From: Pseudomonadota bacterium | Lineage (GTDB): Bacteria; Pseudomonadota; Alphaproteobacteria; Rhizobiales; Devosiaceae | Direction: 5' to 3' | Length of the DNA stretch: 64,000 bases | Assembly (NCBI GenBank): GCA_023393475.1 | Contig: JAEWLC010000037.1 | Span: 124,001-188,000, forward strand | Shown: one piece after another, positions 34,581 to 43,950 of the stretch | How the letters are laid out: each line of letters opens with the position of its first letter | Position numbering within the stretch: the stretch's first letter is position 1 | Translations under genes and position numbers: made by a program | Notes under the pieces: generated by a model | The model's input: the letters and a program-made list of their open reading frames with translations, nothing else | What the model was told of the DNA's origin: nothing | The model's database searches: none

Positions 34581-34598
34581 TTTGCTAATGTTAGCTAA
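34581..34598. promoter_or_regulatory. LacI-type operator upstream of CUT2 operon
   Basis: An 18-bp near-palindrome (TTTGCTAA, TG, TTAGCTAA) that matches its reverse complement at 14 of 18 positions. It lies 33 bases upstream of the binding-protein start and 126 bases downstream of the LacI gene. It contains the word ATTTGCTAATG (from 34580), which recurs at 40797-40807 upstream of the other CUT2 operon. Confidence 0.6.
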
Positions 34599-34723
34599 TG
34601 CACGCGCACTATTACCTCACTTGGAAGTTGGTGCAACGGAATTCGAGGGACGTACCTCAAGCGCAGCAGGGAACGCTCTCCGGGAGGAGAGCGCTGCGTC
34701 TGGATTGGGTAGTTGTGGGAAGG

Positions 34724-35800
34724 TCAGGCGACCGCGGCGCGAGCCTTGCGGCGGGCGGCGGTTCCGGCCACGGCCGCGACCGACTCCCGCTCGATCAGCG
34801 CGCACTCAATCTTGACCACGCGGTAGCCGCCCGCGTGGTCTTCCGTCTCGGCGGCACGCTCTGCGGCCCATGCACCCATGCGATGGCGCGGGAACTTGAG
34901 CGTGGTCAGCCTCGGCATGATCTGGCTGGCGATATCCTCGTCGTCGAAGCCGACCACCGATACGTCGTCGGGAATGCGCAGGCCGAGCTGCCTCAGCGCC
35001 TCGTAGCAACCGATGGCCATGCGGTCGTTGCCGCAGAAGATCGCGGTCGGCGGGCGCTTGAGCTTCATCAGCGCCATGGTGGCGTCGTAGCCCGAATTGA
35101 GCTGCCAGTTGCCCTCGACCAGCAGGGCCGGATCGAACGGAATATCGGCAGTGGCAAGCGCCTCGCGATACCCTCGCGCACGGTCGGCGGAAACCTCCTG
35201 CCAGGCCTCACCGGTGATGTGGGCGATGCGCGTATGGCCATGCGAGATCAGCAGTTCCGCGGCGCGATGCGCCGCTGCGACATCGCCGGGAATCACGGCG
35301 GGAAAGGCGCGGTCCTTGCTGTAGCAGTTCATCAGCACCACCGGCACTCCAGCATCGTAGAGCGCCTTGGGCACGGTGACTTCGCGCGTCCGCACGGTGG
35401 CATAGATCACCGCGCTGACATTGCTGCGCAGCACGGAGTTGAGCGTGCGCTCCTCCATCGCCTCGTCTGCGTGGCAGTTGTATGCGCTGACGATATCTCC
35501 CGAGTCCCAGTAGAACTCGCGCACGCCATCGACCGCGATCACCGCCTCCGGACACACCGTCAGGTCGTCGAACACCACCGCGATCCTGCGCATGGGTCCG
35601 GTGCGCGGCACCGATGATCGCTCGATGCTGTAGCCGAGTTCCTTGGCGGCTCGCAGGATGCGCTCGCGGGTGTCCTGCGAGATGCGCACGGTCGAGTCGG
35701 GGTTGAGAACTACGGAAACGGTGGACTGGGAACATTGCGCGAGGTTGGCCACGTCGGACATGGTCACGCGTGGGGCACCAGTCTTGTCTAGTCTCGGCAT
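34724..35800 (-). CDS. LacI-family transcriptional regulator
   Basis: A regulator of about 358 residues. The helix-turn-helix is at about residues 12-55 (VTMSDVANLAQCSQSTVSVV, then RISQDTRERILRAAKELGY), followed by a sugar-binding effector domain. I chose ATG 35800; a TTG at 35818 would add six residues, and neither has an ideally spaced ribosome-binding site. It lies between two CUT2 systems on the same strand and probably controls the fused-permease operon, perhaps both. Confidence 0.9.
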   Translation of the reverse strand: MPRLDKTGAPRVTMSDVANLAQCSQSTVSVVLNPDSTVRISQDTRERILRAAKELGYSIERSSVPRTGPMRRIAVVFDDLTVCPEAVIAVDGVREFYWDSGDIVSAYNCHADEAMEERTLNSVLRSNVSAVIYATVRTREVTVPKALYDAGVPVVLMNCYSKDRAFPAVIPGDVAAAHRAAELLISHGHTRIAHITGEAWQEVSADRARGYREALATADIPFDPALLVEGNWQLNSGYDATMALMKLKRPPTAIFCGNDRMAIGCYEALRQLGLRIPDDVSVVGFDDEDIASQIMPRLTTLKFPRHRMGAWAAERAAETEDHAGGYRVVKIECALIERESVAAVAGTAARRKARAAVA

Positions 35801-35877
35801 CGGCTGATTTTGCTCCAATAGTCCATATGTTTAGCACACTCTAGCGATCGGTATCGATATCGTTTCTGTCGCGCCGT

Positions 35878-36864
35878 TCAGTCGGGCCGAAGCATGCGGC
35901 GGCGGAGCTTCTCGAGCCGCGCCGACCGCAGGGCATCGATCAGGATGGCGAGGAAGATGATCACCGCCAAGACCATCGGCTGGACGTAGAGATTGACGCC
36001 GATGAAGATCATCCCCGACTGGACCATTTGCACCAGCGTCGATCCGACCACGGCCCCCCAGGCCGTCCCGACGCCGCCGAAGAGGCTGGTGCCACCCAGT
36101 ACGGCCGCGGTGATGACGTCGAACTCCTTGCCCACGCCGAATGTCTGGTTCAGCCGGCCAATCAGGGCAATGAGCGTGACGCCGCCGATTGCCGCGCAAA
36201 GTCCGCAGATGACATAGGCTGCGAACACGATGCGATCGACCGCGATGCCCGCCTTGCGCGCCGCTTCGGGATCGTTGCCGACGGCGTAGATCTGCCGCCC
36301 GAACTGCGTGCGGCTGAGGACGATGTGCGCGCTGAGGACGACGATGGCGAAGACGATGATGGGCATCGGAATGCCGAAGAGGTCGGACGCTCCGAACGCG
36401 AGATAGACCGCTGGATACTCGATGCCGAACGACTCGGTGATGGCGGTGCCGAGGCCACGGCCCGCAACCAGTGTCGCCAGCGTGACGAGGAAGGGCGTGA
36501 TGCGCAGCACGACGATGCAGAACGCATTGATCGCGCCGAAGGCGATGCCAGCGCCCATGCCGACCGCAATTGCCGCCACCACACCCCAAGCGTTCTGGAA
36601 CGCCGGGTTCTGCAGCAGGTACCCCGTCGCCATGGCCGACAGGTACATGTTGGAGCCGACACTGAGATCGATGCCCGCCGTTAATAGCACGAAGGTCATC
36701 CCCACCGCGATGACGCCGATGAAGCTCGCCTGCTTGACGATGTTGGCGATCGACTCGATGCCGAAAAAGCGCGGCGCCTGCAGGCCGAAATAGAGGAAGA
36801 CGGCGATGAAGATGAAGGCCGTCATGTTGCGCAGCAGCAGTTCGCTCAGCCGGGCGCGAGTCAT
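35878..36864 (-). CDS. CUT2 sugar ABC transporter permease
   Basis: RbsC-like permease of 328 residues with the CUT2 motif TAGIDLSVGSNMYL and the late loop GGTSLFGGVG. Its ATG overlaps the stop of the ATPase gene by four bases. It is the second of two different permeases in this operon, as in the YtfT/YjfF galactofuranose system of E. coli, so a heterodimeric channel is likely. Confidence 0.92.
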   Translation of the reverse strand: MTRARLSELLLRNMTAFIFIAVFLYFGLQAPRFFGIESIANIVKQASFIGVIAVGMTFVLLTAGIDLSVGSNMYLSAMATGYLLQNPAFQNAWGVVAAIAVGMGAGIAFGAINAFCIVVLRITPFLVTLATLVAGRGLGTAITESFGIEYPAVYLAFGASDLFGIPMPIIVFAIVVLSAHIVLSRTQFGRQIYAVGNDPEAARKAGIAVDRIVFAAYVICGLCAAIGGVTLIALIGRLNQTFGVGKEFDVITAAVLGGTSLFGGVGTAWGAVVGSTLVQMVQSGMIFIGVNLYVQPMVLAVIIFLAILIDALRSARLEKLRRRMLRPD

Positions 36865-38372
36865 GCGACCTTCTCCTCTTCGCCAAAGGCGGCCCGCAGG
36901 ATCTGCTCCTTGTCGATGCTGCCGCGCGCGAACTGCCCGGTGATCTGTCCCCGGTTCATGACCAGGATGCGATCGGACATCGCCATGGTCTCCTCGATCT
37001 CCGACGAGATGAAGAGCACTCCGGCTCCGTTGGCGACCAGCCGGTTGATGATCGAGTAGATCTCTAACTTGGCGGCCACGTCGATGCCGCGCGTCGGTTC
37101 GTCGAGGAGGAAGATCGAGGGCCGCGACATCAGCCACTTGGCGATCACCACCTTCTGCTGGTTGCCACCCGAAAGGCTGCGGGCCGGCTGGGTGTCGATG
37201 GCCCCGGCCTTGATCTGCAACGCCGTCGCGAACTCGGACGCCGACGCCACCATGCGCCAGTTGTCGGCGATCCCGAACGGCCCGCCGATGGTTCGCATCG
37301 AGGCGAGGACGATGTTCTCGGCAATCGACGCGTTCATCATCAGCCCTTCTTCGCGCCGGTTCTCGGTGATGAAGGCCATGCCGGCTGCGATGGCTCCGCT
37401 CGGCCTCATACCACTGACGCCGGCGCCGCCGATGACGAGTTCGCCGTGATGGAAATGGTCGAGGCCGAAGAGAATGCGGGCCAGTTCGGTGCGCCCCGAG
37501 CCCATGAGGCCGAACACGCCGACGATCTCGCCGGCGCAGAGGTCGAAAGTGATGTCCTTGACCACGCCACGCAGCGACAGGCCCCTGGTCTGCAGCAACG
37601 TTTCGCCGCGCGTCGCCCCGTGATGCGGCGGATAGAGCTGGTCGATGTCGCGGCCGAGCATCAGGCTGATCATCCGGCTGGCCGGAAACTCGCCGCGCGG
37701 TCCGCTGGCGACGAGGCGCCCGTCGCGCAGCACGGCAACATCGTCGGCCAGGGCCTCGATGTCGGCGAGGATGTGCGAGACGTAGACGATGGCCTTGCCG
37801 GTGGCCTTCATCCGCCCGATCAGCGCGAACAGACGCGAGGTTTCGCGCGGGGTCAGCGAGGTCGTCGGCTCGTCGAAGATGACGATATCCGCATCGAGCT
37901 GGATCGCCTTGGCGACCTCGACCAGTTGACGCTCCCCCGGCGACAGGCTGCCCACCTGCGTGTCGGGCAGGAGGTCGAGATCGACTTCCCGCAGAAGGTT
38001 CGCCGTGCGGCGGCGGAGTTCACCGCGATCGATGAGGCCGAGCGCACCATGCGGCATGGCGCCGATGAAGATGTTCTCGGCAATGCTGAGGTTGGAGAAC
38101 AGATTGAGCTCCTGGTGGATGAAGGCGACACCGCGGCGCTCGGCGTCCCGCGCGCTGGTCGGATGGTAGGGCTGGCCGCCAAGGCTCATCGACCCGCTAT
38201 CGGGGACCAGGTTGCCACCGATGATGTTCATCAGCGTCGACTTGCCGGCGCCGTTCTGCCCGACGAGGCCGAGCAGCCGCCCTGCCCTCAGTTCGATCGA
38301 CACATCGGCAAGTACCGTGACGCCGAAGAAGCTCTTCGTGAGACCGGTGACGGAGAGTGCAGGCGCCGTCAT
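36861..38372 (-). CDS. CUT2 sugar ABC transporter ATPase, tandem-domain
   Basis: Tandem nucleotide-binding protein of 503 residues. The first domain has Walker A GQNGAGKS, the signature LSPGERQLV and Walker B FDEPTTSLT; the second has GLMGSGRTELARILFG, LSGGNQQK and LDEPTRGIDVAAKLEI. Both boundaries overlap the flanking permease genes by four bases. It drives the two-permease importer. Confidence 0.93.
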   Translation of the reverse strand: MTAPALSVTGLTKSFFGVTVLADVSIELRAGRLLGLVGQNGAGKSTLMNIIGGNLVPDSGSMSLGGQPYHPTSARDAERRGVAFIHQELNLFSNLSIAENIFIGAMPHGALGLIDRGELRRRTANLLREVDLDLLPDTQVGSLSPGERQLVEVAKAIQLDADIVIFDEPTTSLTPRETSRLFALIGRMKATGKAIVYVSHILADIEALADDVAVLRDGRLVASGPRGEFPASRMISLMLGRDIDQLYPPHHGATRGETLLQTRGLSLRGVVKDITFDLCAGEIVGVFGLMGSGRTELARILFGLDHFHHGELVIGGAGVSGMRPSGAIAAGMAFITENRREEGLMMNASIAENIVLASMRTIGGPFGIADNWRMVASASEFATALQIKAGAIDTQPARSLSGGNQQKVVIAKWLMSRPSIFLLDEPTRGIDVAAKLEIYSIINRLVANGAGVLFISSEIEETMAMSDRILVMNRGQITGQFARGSIDKEQILRAAFGEEEKVA

Positions 38373-39511
38373 CGCCGCTCTCCGGCAACCAGCCGTGCGC
38401 GCAACACATCGAGCAGCGCCGCGGCGAGGATGATGCCGCCCTTGATGACGTCGCTGTGGAAGGCGGAAAGGCGCATGTAGTTCAGCGTGTTGGACAGCAG
38501 CACGAAGAACAGCACGCCCACGAAGGTCCAGGTAATCTTGCCCTTGCCACCGCTCAGCGACGTGCCTCCGATGACGGTGGCGCCAATGATGTCGAGCAGG
38601 GCCGAACCGCCGCCGATCGTCGGCCGCCCGCCCTCGAGCCGCGCCGAATAGAGTATGGCGGCAACGGCGGCGCAGAACCCGGCAATGACGAACACCATGA
38701 CTATGGTGCGACGGACCGGGATGCCCGAGATCTCCGCGGCCTTCTGGTTGTGCCCCACGGCATAGACCTGGCGGCCGAAGACAGTGCGGCTCAGCACCAG
38801 ATGCGCCGCGATGGCAAGGCCGAGCGATATCAGCATCGGATAGGTGACGAAGGGCAGGATGTCGCGGCGCTTGATCTCCGGCGTCGCCTTCTCGCCGAAA
38901 TAGACCGACACCAGGTCGCCCGAACCTAGTCCGTTGAAGCCCTCCGGCAGGTTGACGATGTTCTGGCTTTGCGTGATCCAGATCGCCGCCGAGGAGAACA
39001 GCATCAGCGTCACCAGCGTCATCATGAAGGATGGCAGCCTGAAGAACGCGATGAGGACGCCGTTGAGCAGCCCCACCAGCAGGCCGATCATCAGCATGAC
39101 GGCGACGCCGGCGACGACTGCAAGCGGATGGCCGGCGAGCATGCCTCCCTGCTCCGTCAACAACACGCCCCACAGCGGACTTCCGCCCAGCAGCAGCTTG
39201 TCGGCAGCGCTGGTCATGACGACCGCGCCCGCGACGCTGGCGAGGCCCATCGTGGCGCCCAGCGACAGGTCGATGCCGGCAATGATGATGACGAATGTCT
39301 GCCCGATGGCGACGACCAGCAGCGGCCAGACATTGGAGAGCTGGTTGGAAATGTTCCTCGGCTCGACCAGCGCAGGAAAGAACAGCGCCGTGATCGCGAA
39401 GTAGGTGATCGTCAGGTAGAGCACGAAATACTCGGACAACAGCATGCGCCGCAGCAGCAGCATCGGCACCAGCCGCCCGGCAGTCGGCGAGGTCGGGATC
39501 GTATCGGTCAA
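38369..39511 (-). CDS. CUT2 sugar ABC transporter permease
   Basis: Permease of 380 residues, longer than its partner because of a large loop around residues 180-220. The motif IAGIDLSLGATMGL and the late loop GGTSLSGGKGK mark it as CUT2. It follows the binding-protein gene after a 93-base gap that contains a hairpin and overlaps the ATPase gene. Confidence 0.92.
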   Translation of the reverse strand: MTDTIPTSPTAGRLVPMLLLRRMLLSEYFVLYLTITYFAITALFFPALVEPRNISNQLSNVWPLLVVAIGQTFVIIIAGIDLSLGATMGLASVAGAVVMTSAADKLLLGGSPLWGVLLTEQGGMLAGHPLAVVAGVAVMLMIGLLVGLLNGVLIAFFRLPSFMMTLVTLMLFSSAAIWITQSQNIVNLPEGFNGLGSGDLVSVYFGEKATPEIKRRDILPFVTYPMLISLGLAIAAHLVLSRTVFGRQVYAVGHNQKAAEISGIPVRRTIVMVFVIAGFCAAVAAILYSARLEGGRPTIGGGSALLDIIGATVIGGTSLSGGKGKITWTFVGVLFFVLLSNTLNYMRLSAFHSDVIKGGIILAAALLDVLRARLVAGERR

Positions 39512-39535
39512 CGCATTATGCCCTCAATGGAGGAG

Positions 39536-39570
39536 GCGCCGGCAGGGCGGGACACCTGCCCCGCCGGCGC
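39536..39570 (-). promoter_or_regulatory. intercistronic stem-loop after binding-protein gene
   Basis: An 8-bp perfect outer stem (39536-39543 with 39563-39570) extended inward by further GC pairs after one mismatch, in the gap between the frameshifted binding-protein gene and the permease. Confidence 0.5.
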
Positions 39571-39604
39571 TGACCCGAAAACGGGCCAGAGAGTCGGTTG
39601 ACGC

Positions 39605-40605
39605 CTACTTGGCGGCCAGCACCTGGCAGCCCCAGGTCTTGGCGCCCATTTCGGCGAAGTTGGCCTGGCTGAGGGCAAAGCCCGGATCGAGCTTCACGGC
39701 ATTGGGCTGCGTCTCGCCCGTCTTGATGGCATCCATGATGCCGGTCAGAGCCAGCTCGGCCTCGAGATAGACGTCCTGCACGCCGGTGGAGTCGACATAG
39801 CCCTCCTTGATGAGCGCACAGGCGCCGTCATCGCCATCGAGCCCGCCGAGGATGATGTGCCCCTCCTCGCCCGACTTCTTCCATTTCCCCAACGGCTCGA
39901 GCACCGACTTGATCGTCGGGAACAGGAAGTCCGAGGAGGTGAAATGAAGTCGATCGATGGGTCGGCCGTCATCGCCGCCTCGAGGCCGGCCAGCGCCACC
40001 TGCGAGTTCCATTTGGTCGCCACTTCGACCGGAGCTTCGAACAGGTCCGGATGCGCGCCGATCGAGTTCATGAAGCCAGCGCGGCGCTGCACCGCGTTGG
40101 GATCGCCCAGATCGCCCATCAGGATGAGCGGCTTCAGCTTCTGGCCGGTCGCGGCCATCTTCTTCTTGGCTTCATCGACCATGGCGTCGACCGCGGCGCG
40201 CGCCACTGCCTCGTTGTCGGCCACCACGATGATGCCCTTGGTCATATCCGAGGGGGGCCGGTTGAAGGTCGCGATCGGCACGTCGGATTCCTGCGCTTCG
40301 GCCACGACGACCGTGCCGGAATCGCCGTCGTCGGCAGTCAGGATGATGCCGTCGCCACCTTGTGCGATGCAGTCCTTCACCTGCTCGAGCTGGCGGTTGG
40401 CGTCGTGTCCGCCATTGAGCTCGATCACTTCCACGCCGCCCGCCTTCAGGGTCTCGACGATGGCGCCGTGACCGGCGACCCAGAAGCCCGTCGACAGGTC
40501 CTGGAAGGCATAGCAGACCGCGGTCTGGGCCGCCGCGGATCCAGCCGAAGCAGCCAGCATCGTTGCCGCGAGCGAGACGCCCGCGAGCTTGATCGTCAGG
40601 TTCAT
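39605..40605 (-). pseudogene. CUT2 substrate-binding protein gene with a one-base frameshift
   Basis: The reading frame from ATG 40605 (ribosome-binding site GGGGAGGAA, signal peptide ending ASAGSAAAQ) encodes a normal binding protein up to DPSIDFIS and then turns into a basic, meaningless tail. The missing half continues in another frame from TSSDFLFPTIKSVLEP to the stop at 39605. The break lies near 39942-39946 at a short A-run (T-run on the coding strand). The span is 1001 bases; adding one base gives exactly 334 codons and restores DFIFTSSDF-like continuity. Either the gene is inactivated or the sequence has an indel error. The rest of the operon is intact. Confidence 0.85.
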
Positions 40606-40817
40606 CGAATTCCTCCCCAGCCGGGATCGCCCGGCACAATGTCCATTTTCGCAAAACGCTGGGCGTTGCAGCCCGCGCCGGGCCCTCTTTCCCCGCGCAG
40701 AAACGCCTCCTGCCCGCCTTCGCTATTCGAAGACTTCGAGCGGAGAGAGCTTTTCCGTTTGCATTACCGCACACAATCGATAACGTATCAATAGATATTT
40801 GCTAATGGAATTTGTCA

Positions 40818-40838
40818 CCGGCATCGATAGAATGCCGG
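40818..40838 (+). promoter_or_regulatory. hairpin in leader of aldo/keto reductase gene
   Basis: Perfect 7-bp stem (40818-40824 with 40832-40838) with a 7-base loop, 21 bases before the GTG start and just before the ribosome-binding site. It may be an operator half-pair or a translational control structure. The rest of 40606-40859 is AT-rich with an ATTTGCTAATG word at 40797-40807. Confidence 0.35.
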
Positions 40839-40859
40839 CTCGGAGGGGAAGCAGTAATC

Positions 40860-41702
40860 GTGCCCGTATCGACACCTGCCACTACCGTTTCCAAAGCGGG
40901 AGCGGCGATACCGAAGCTTGGCCTTGGGACCTGGCAACTGCGGGGCGAAACCTGCGCGCGGATCGTCGCCGCGGCACTGAAGCTCGGCTACGCCCACGTC
41001 GACACCGCCCAGGGCTACGACAACGAGGAAGCGGTCGGCGAAGGTCTCGCGGCATCCGGAGTGCGCCGCGAGACCGTGTTCGTCACCACCAAGGTCCGCA
41101 CCGAACTGATCGGCGATGGCGACTTGCAGCGCTCGGTCGATGGCAGCCTCAAGAAGCTCGGCGTCTCGCAGATCGACCTGCTGCTGCTCCACTGGCCGAA
41201 CCCGCAGATCCCGCTCGCCGACAGCATCCGCGCCTTGTGCGAGGTGAAGCGCGGCGGACAGGTCCGGCACATCGGCCTTTCCAACTTCACCAGCGCGAAG
41301 CTGGACGAGGCCTGGCGCCTGACCACCGAGCCCTTCGCCGCCGAGCAGATCGAGTACCACCCCTATCTCGAGCAGGGGAAAATGCTGGCCGCCCTGCGCC
41401 GCCGCGAGATGGCGATCATCGCCTATTGCCCGATCGCGCTCGGCAGGGTGATCGGCGATCCGGTGATCGAGGCCATCGCCGCCGCACACGGCCGCAGCTC
41501 TGCCCAGGTGGCCCTGCGCTGGATCGTGCAGCAGCCTGACCTCGTCGCCATTCCGCGCACCTCGAAAGTGGAACGGCTGCCCGAGAACCTCGCCGTCTTC
41601 GACTTCGCGCTGACCGACGCCGAGATGGCGCGGATCAGCTCGCTGACCCGGCCCGGATCACGTCTCGTGAACGAGCCGCAATGGGTCCCGGAATGGGACT
41701 GA
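40860..41702 (+). CDS. aldo/keto reductase
   Basis: NADPH-dependent carbonyl reductase of 280 residues. The family tetrad is visible: Asp in HVDTAQGYDNE, Tyr in the same motif, Lys in FVTTKVR and His in LLLHWPNP; the C-terminal IPRTSKVERLPENL binds the cofactor phosphate. GTG 40860 follows GGAGGGGAA; a TTG upstream at 40812 would place the hairpin inside the gene and is unlikely. It lies 24 bases before a CUT1 binding-protein gene, probably in one operon. Confidence 0.88.
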   Translation: MPVSTPATTVSKAGAAIPKLGLGTWQLRGETCARIVAAALKLGYAHVDTAQGYDNEEAVGEGLAASGVRRETVFVTTKVRTELIGDGDLQRSVDGSLKKLGVSQIDLLLLHWPNPQIPLADSIRALCEVKRGGQVRHIGLSNFTSAKLDEAWRLTTEPFAAEQIEYHPYLEQGKMLAALRRREMAIIAYCPIALGRVIGDPVIEAIAAAHGRSSAQVALRWIVQQPDLVAIPRTSKVERLPENLAVFDFALTDAEMARISSLTRPGSRLVNEPQWVPEWD

Positions 41703-41726
41703 CGACAATCTGGAGGGGAAACAGAC

Positions 41727-42998
41727 ATGACCAACTGGACCAGACGAAGCCTGCTGAAGAGCACGGCGGCGACAGCAATCGGCCTCGGCCTGCCGATGCC
41801 GTTCATCGGAAAGGCGCTGGCGGCGAGCGGCAAGATCGTCGTCGGCATGGAGGCGGGGTCGCCCTACGACACGTTCTACAAGGCGCACGCCCAGGAGTTC
41901 ACCGACGCCACGGGCGTGACGGTCGAGTTCCAGGCCATCCCGCATGACAATATCCGCCAGCAATTCGTGCTCGATGCTCTTTCTGGCGCGGGCGGCTTCG
42001 ACGTCTATATCGCCGACCAGGTGTGGCTGCCCGAATTCTACGAGAAGGGCTTCATCAAGGACCTGAGCGGCGCGGTGACCGACGCCGACAGGGCCGATTT
42101 CTCGAAGACCGCCATCGAGACAGTGAGCTACAACGGCGCGCTCGTGGCGCTGCCGATCATGGTCCACAACTGCGCCATGTACTACCGGACCGACCTGTTC
42201 GACAAGGCCGGTATCGCCGGCCCGCCAAAGACCTGGGACGAGTATCGCGACTTCGCCCGCAGGACCACCGACGGCGCCAATGGCACCTGGGGCACGCTCA
42301 TCGCCAGCAAGCAGGGCATCGAGGCGTCGACGCGCCTCCACTCGTTCTACCAGCAGGCCGGAGGCGACCTGCTCGACGCCAGCGGCAAGCCGACGATCAA
42401 CTCGGACGCCGGGCGCGCCGCGCTCGAACTGATGTCGGCTCTGGTCTTCGATGACAAGGCCGCGCCGGAAGGCGTGCTCGAGCTGCCCGACATGCAGGGC
42501 AAGTGGCTCGAAGGCAAGCTCGCCATGGCGCCGGTCTGGCCCTACCTTTATTCGCTCAGCAAGGAGCCGTTGGGCGGCAAGTTCGCCATCGCCACCGCGC
42601 CCGGTCTCGTGAACCCCGGCGGCACCGTTTACTCGTGGGGCTTTGCCGCCGCCAGCGGCGCCAAGAACCCGGATGGCGCCGTCGAGTTCATCAAGTGGGC
42701 CACTAATACCGACCAGCTCTACAAGTTCGGCAAGGAGTGGCTCAACCCGGTGCCCCGCGCCTCGGCGATCGAGCTGGTACAGAACGATGCCACCATCAGC
42801 GACGAGGACAAGGCCGCCATCGCTGCCCTTGCCACCTCCGCCGCTGCCGGCAAGAGCATGACCATGGTGCCGCAATACTCGCAGCTGCTCGACGTGCTCG
42901 GCATCATGAACTCCGGCCTCATGTCGAAGGCCATGACCATCGACCAGGCATTGGCCGAGGGCCAATCCCGGGCCGAGGCGGCAATGGCCGCCGCATGA
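41727..42998 (+). CDS. CUT1 extracellular sugar-binding protein with Tat-type signal
   Basis: Solute-binding protein of 423 residues. Its N-terminus has twin arginines (TRRSLLKSTAATAIGLGLP), a Tat-type signal, unlike the Sec signals of the other binding proteins here. The family 1 fold continues (IVVGMEAGSPYDTFYKAHA, MQGKWLEGKLAMAPVWPYL). The ribosome-binding site is GGAGGGG. It is followed after seven bases by two permeases. Confidence 0.92.
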   Translation: MTNWTRRSLLKSTAATAIGLGLPMPFIGKALAASGKIVVGMEAGSPYDTFYKAHAQEFTDATGVTVEFQAIPHDNIRQQFVLDALSGAGGFDVYIADQVWLPEFYEKGFIKDLSGAVTDADRADFSKTAIETVSYNGALVALPIMVHNCAMYYRTDLFDKAGIAGPPKTWDEYRDFARRTTDGANGTWGTLIASKQGIEASTRLHSFYQQAGGDLLDASGKPTINSDAGRAALELMSALVFDDKAAPEGVLELPDMQGKWLEGKLAMAPVWPYLYSLSKEPLGGKFAIATAPGLVNPGGTVYSWGFAAASGAKNPDGAVEFIKWATNTDQLYKFGKEWLNPVPRASAIELVQNDATISDEDKAAIAALATSAAAGKSMTMVPQYSQLLDVLGIMNSGLMSKAMTIDQALAEGQSRAEAAMAAA

Positions 42999-43005
42999 GC
43001 CACGG

Positions 43006-43950
43006 GTGACCTCTGTGACCGGGCCCCCGGGAGCCATTTCCGGGGCCTCGGCCGCCCGCCATGCCAGGCTTGCCGGCCGCCGACGCGTTGCCGCCGGCGT
43101 CGGCCTCACCCTGCCTGCCTTGGCGGCGCTCGGCCTGACCATGGTCTATCCGGTGCTATGGACCCTGTGGCTCAGCCTCAACGGGCCGGGCACGGCCATG
43201 CGCGGCGCGCCGGATTTTCGCGGCCTCGAGAACTACGCCCGCATCGCCGGATCGGCCCAGTTTCAGCAGGCGCTCTGGCAGACCATGGGCCTCGTGGCGG
43301 CCAGCTTCGTGCTCGAGGCCATTCTCGGACTTGCCGTCGCGCTCGCGATCCATCGCGGATTGCGCGGCAGCCGGGTGTTTCGCGCCATCGTCGCGCTGCC
43401 GCTCATGGTCGCTCCCGTCGTCGGTGCGCTCGCGTGGCGCTTCATCTTCGTGGACGACTACGGGATGATCGACTCGCTCATGGGCGTCTTCGGCGCCGAA
43501 GGCCCGCCCTGGTTCGCCGATATCTGGCTGGCGCGGCTCTCGGTCGTCATCGCCAACCTGTGGATGGCCCTGCCCTTCGACATCCTCGTGCTGCTCGCCG
43601 GCCTCGCCAGCCTCCCCACCGACCCTATCGAAGCGGCGCAAGTCGACGGCGCGAGCCCGGGCCAGATCCTCCTCGCCATCACCCTGCCGCTGCTCAAGCC
43701 GGTGATCGCGGTGATCCTCGTGGTGAGGCTGGCCGACGCCTTCCGCATCTTCGACGTCGTCTACGTGCTGACCGGCAGCGGCCCCGCCAACTCTACCGAC
43801 GTGCTCTCCACCTTCATCTACCGGCAGATGTTCACTGTCCTCGATTTCCCCGGCGGTGCAGCTGCGGCCGTGCTTCTGGTGCTGATCACCGCCGGGCTTT
43901 CGCTGCTCGCCGTGCTGCTGCTGCGACCACGGACAGGGAGCCTCGAATGA
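43006..43950 (+). CDS. CUT1 sugar ABC transporter permease, MalF-like
   Basis: Permease of about 314 residues with the EAA motif EAAQVDGASPGQ and the conserved loop VLTGSGPANSTDVLS. The start is uncertain: GTG 43006 or GTG 43015, both near the preceding stop and without a strong ribosome-binding site, consistent with coupled translation. It overlaps the next permease by four bases. Confidence 0.9.
   Translation: MTSVTGPPGAISGASAARHARLAGRRRVAAGVGLTLPALAALGLTMVYPVLWTLWLSLNGPGTAMRGAPDFRGLENYARIAGSAQFQQALWQTMGLVAASFVLEAILGLAVALAIHRGLRGSRVFRAIVALPLMVAPVVGALAWRFIFVDDYGMIDSLMGVFGAEGPPWFADIWLARLSVVIANLWMALPFDILVLLAGLASLPTDPIEAAQVDGASPGQILLAITLPLLKPVIAVILVVRLADAFRIFDVVYVLTGSGPANSTDVLSTFIYRQMFTVLDFPGGAAAAVLLVLITAGLSLLAVLLLRPRTGSLE

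Noticed and set aside
39942..39946. Programmed ribosomal frameshift in the binding-protein gene
   Set aside because: There is no proper slippery heptamer or downstream structure, and such proteins do not need frameshifting; a deletion or sequence error is simpler.
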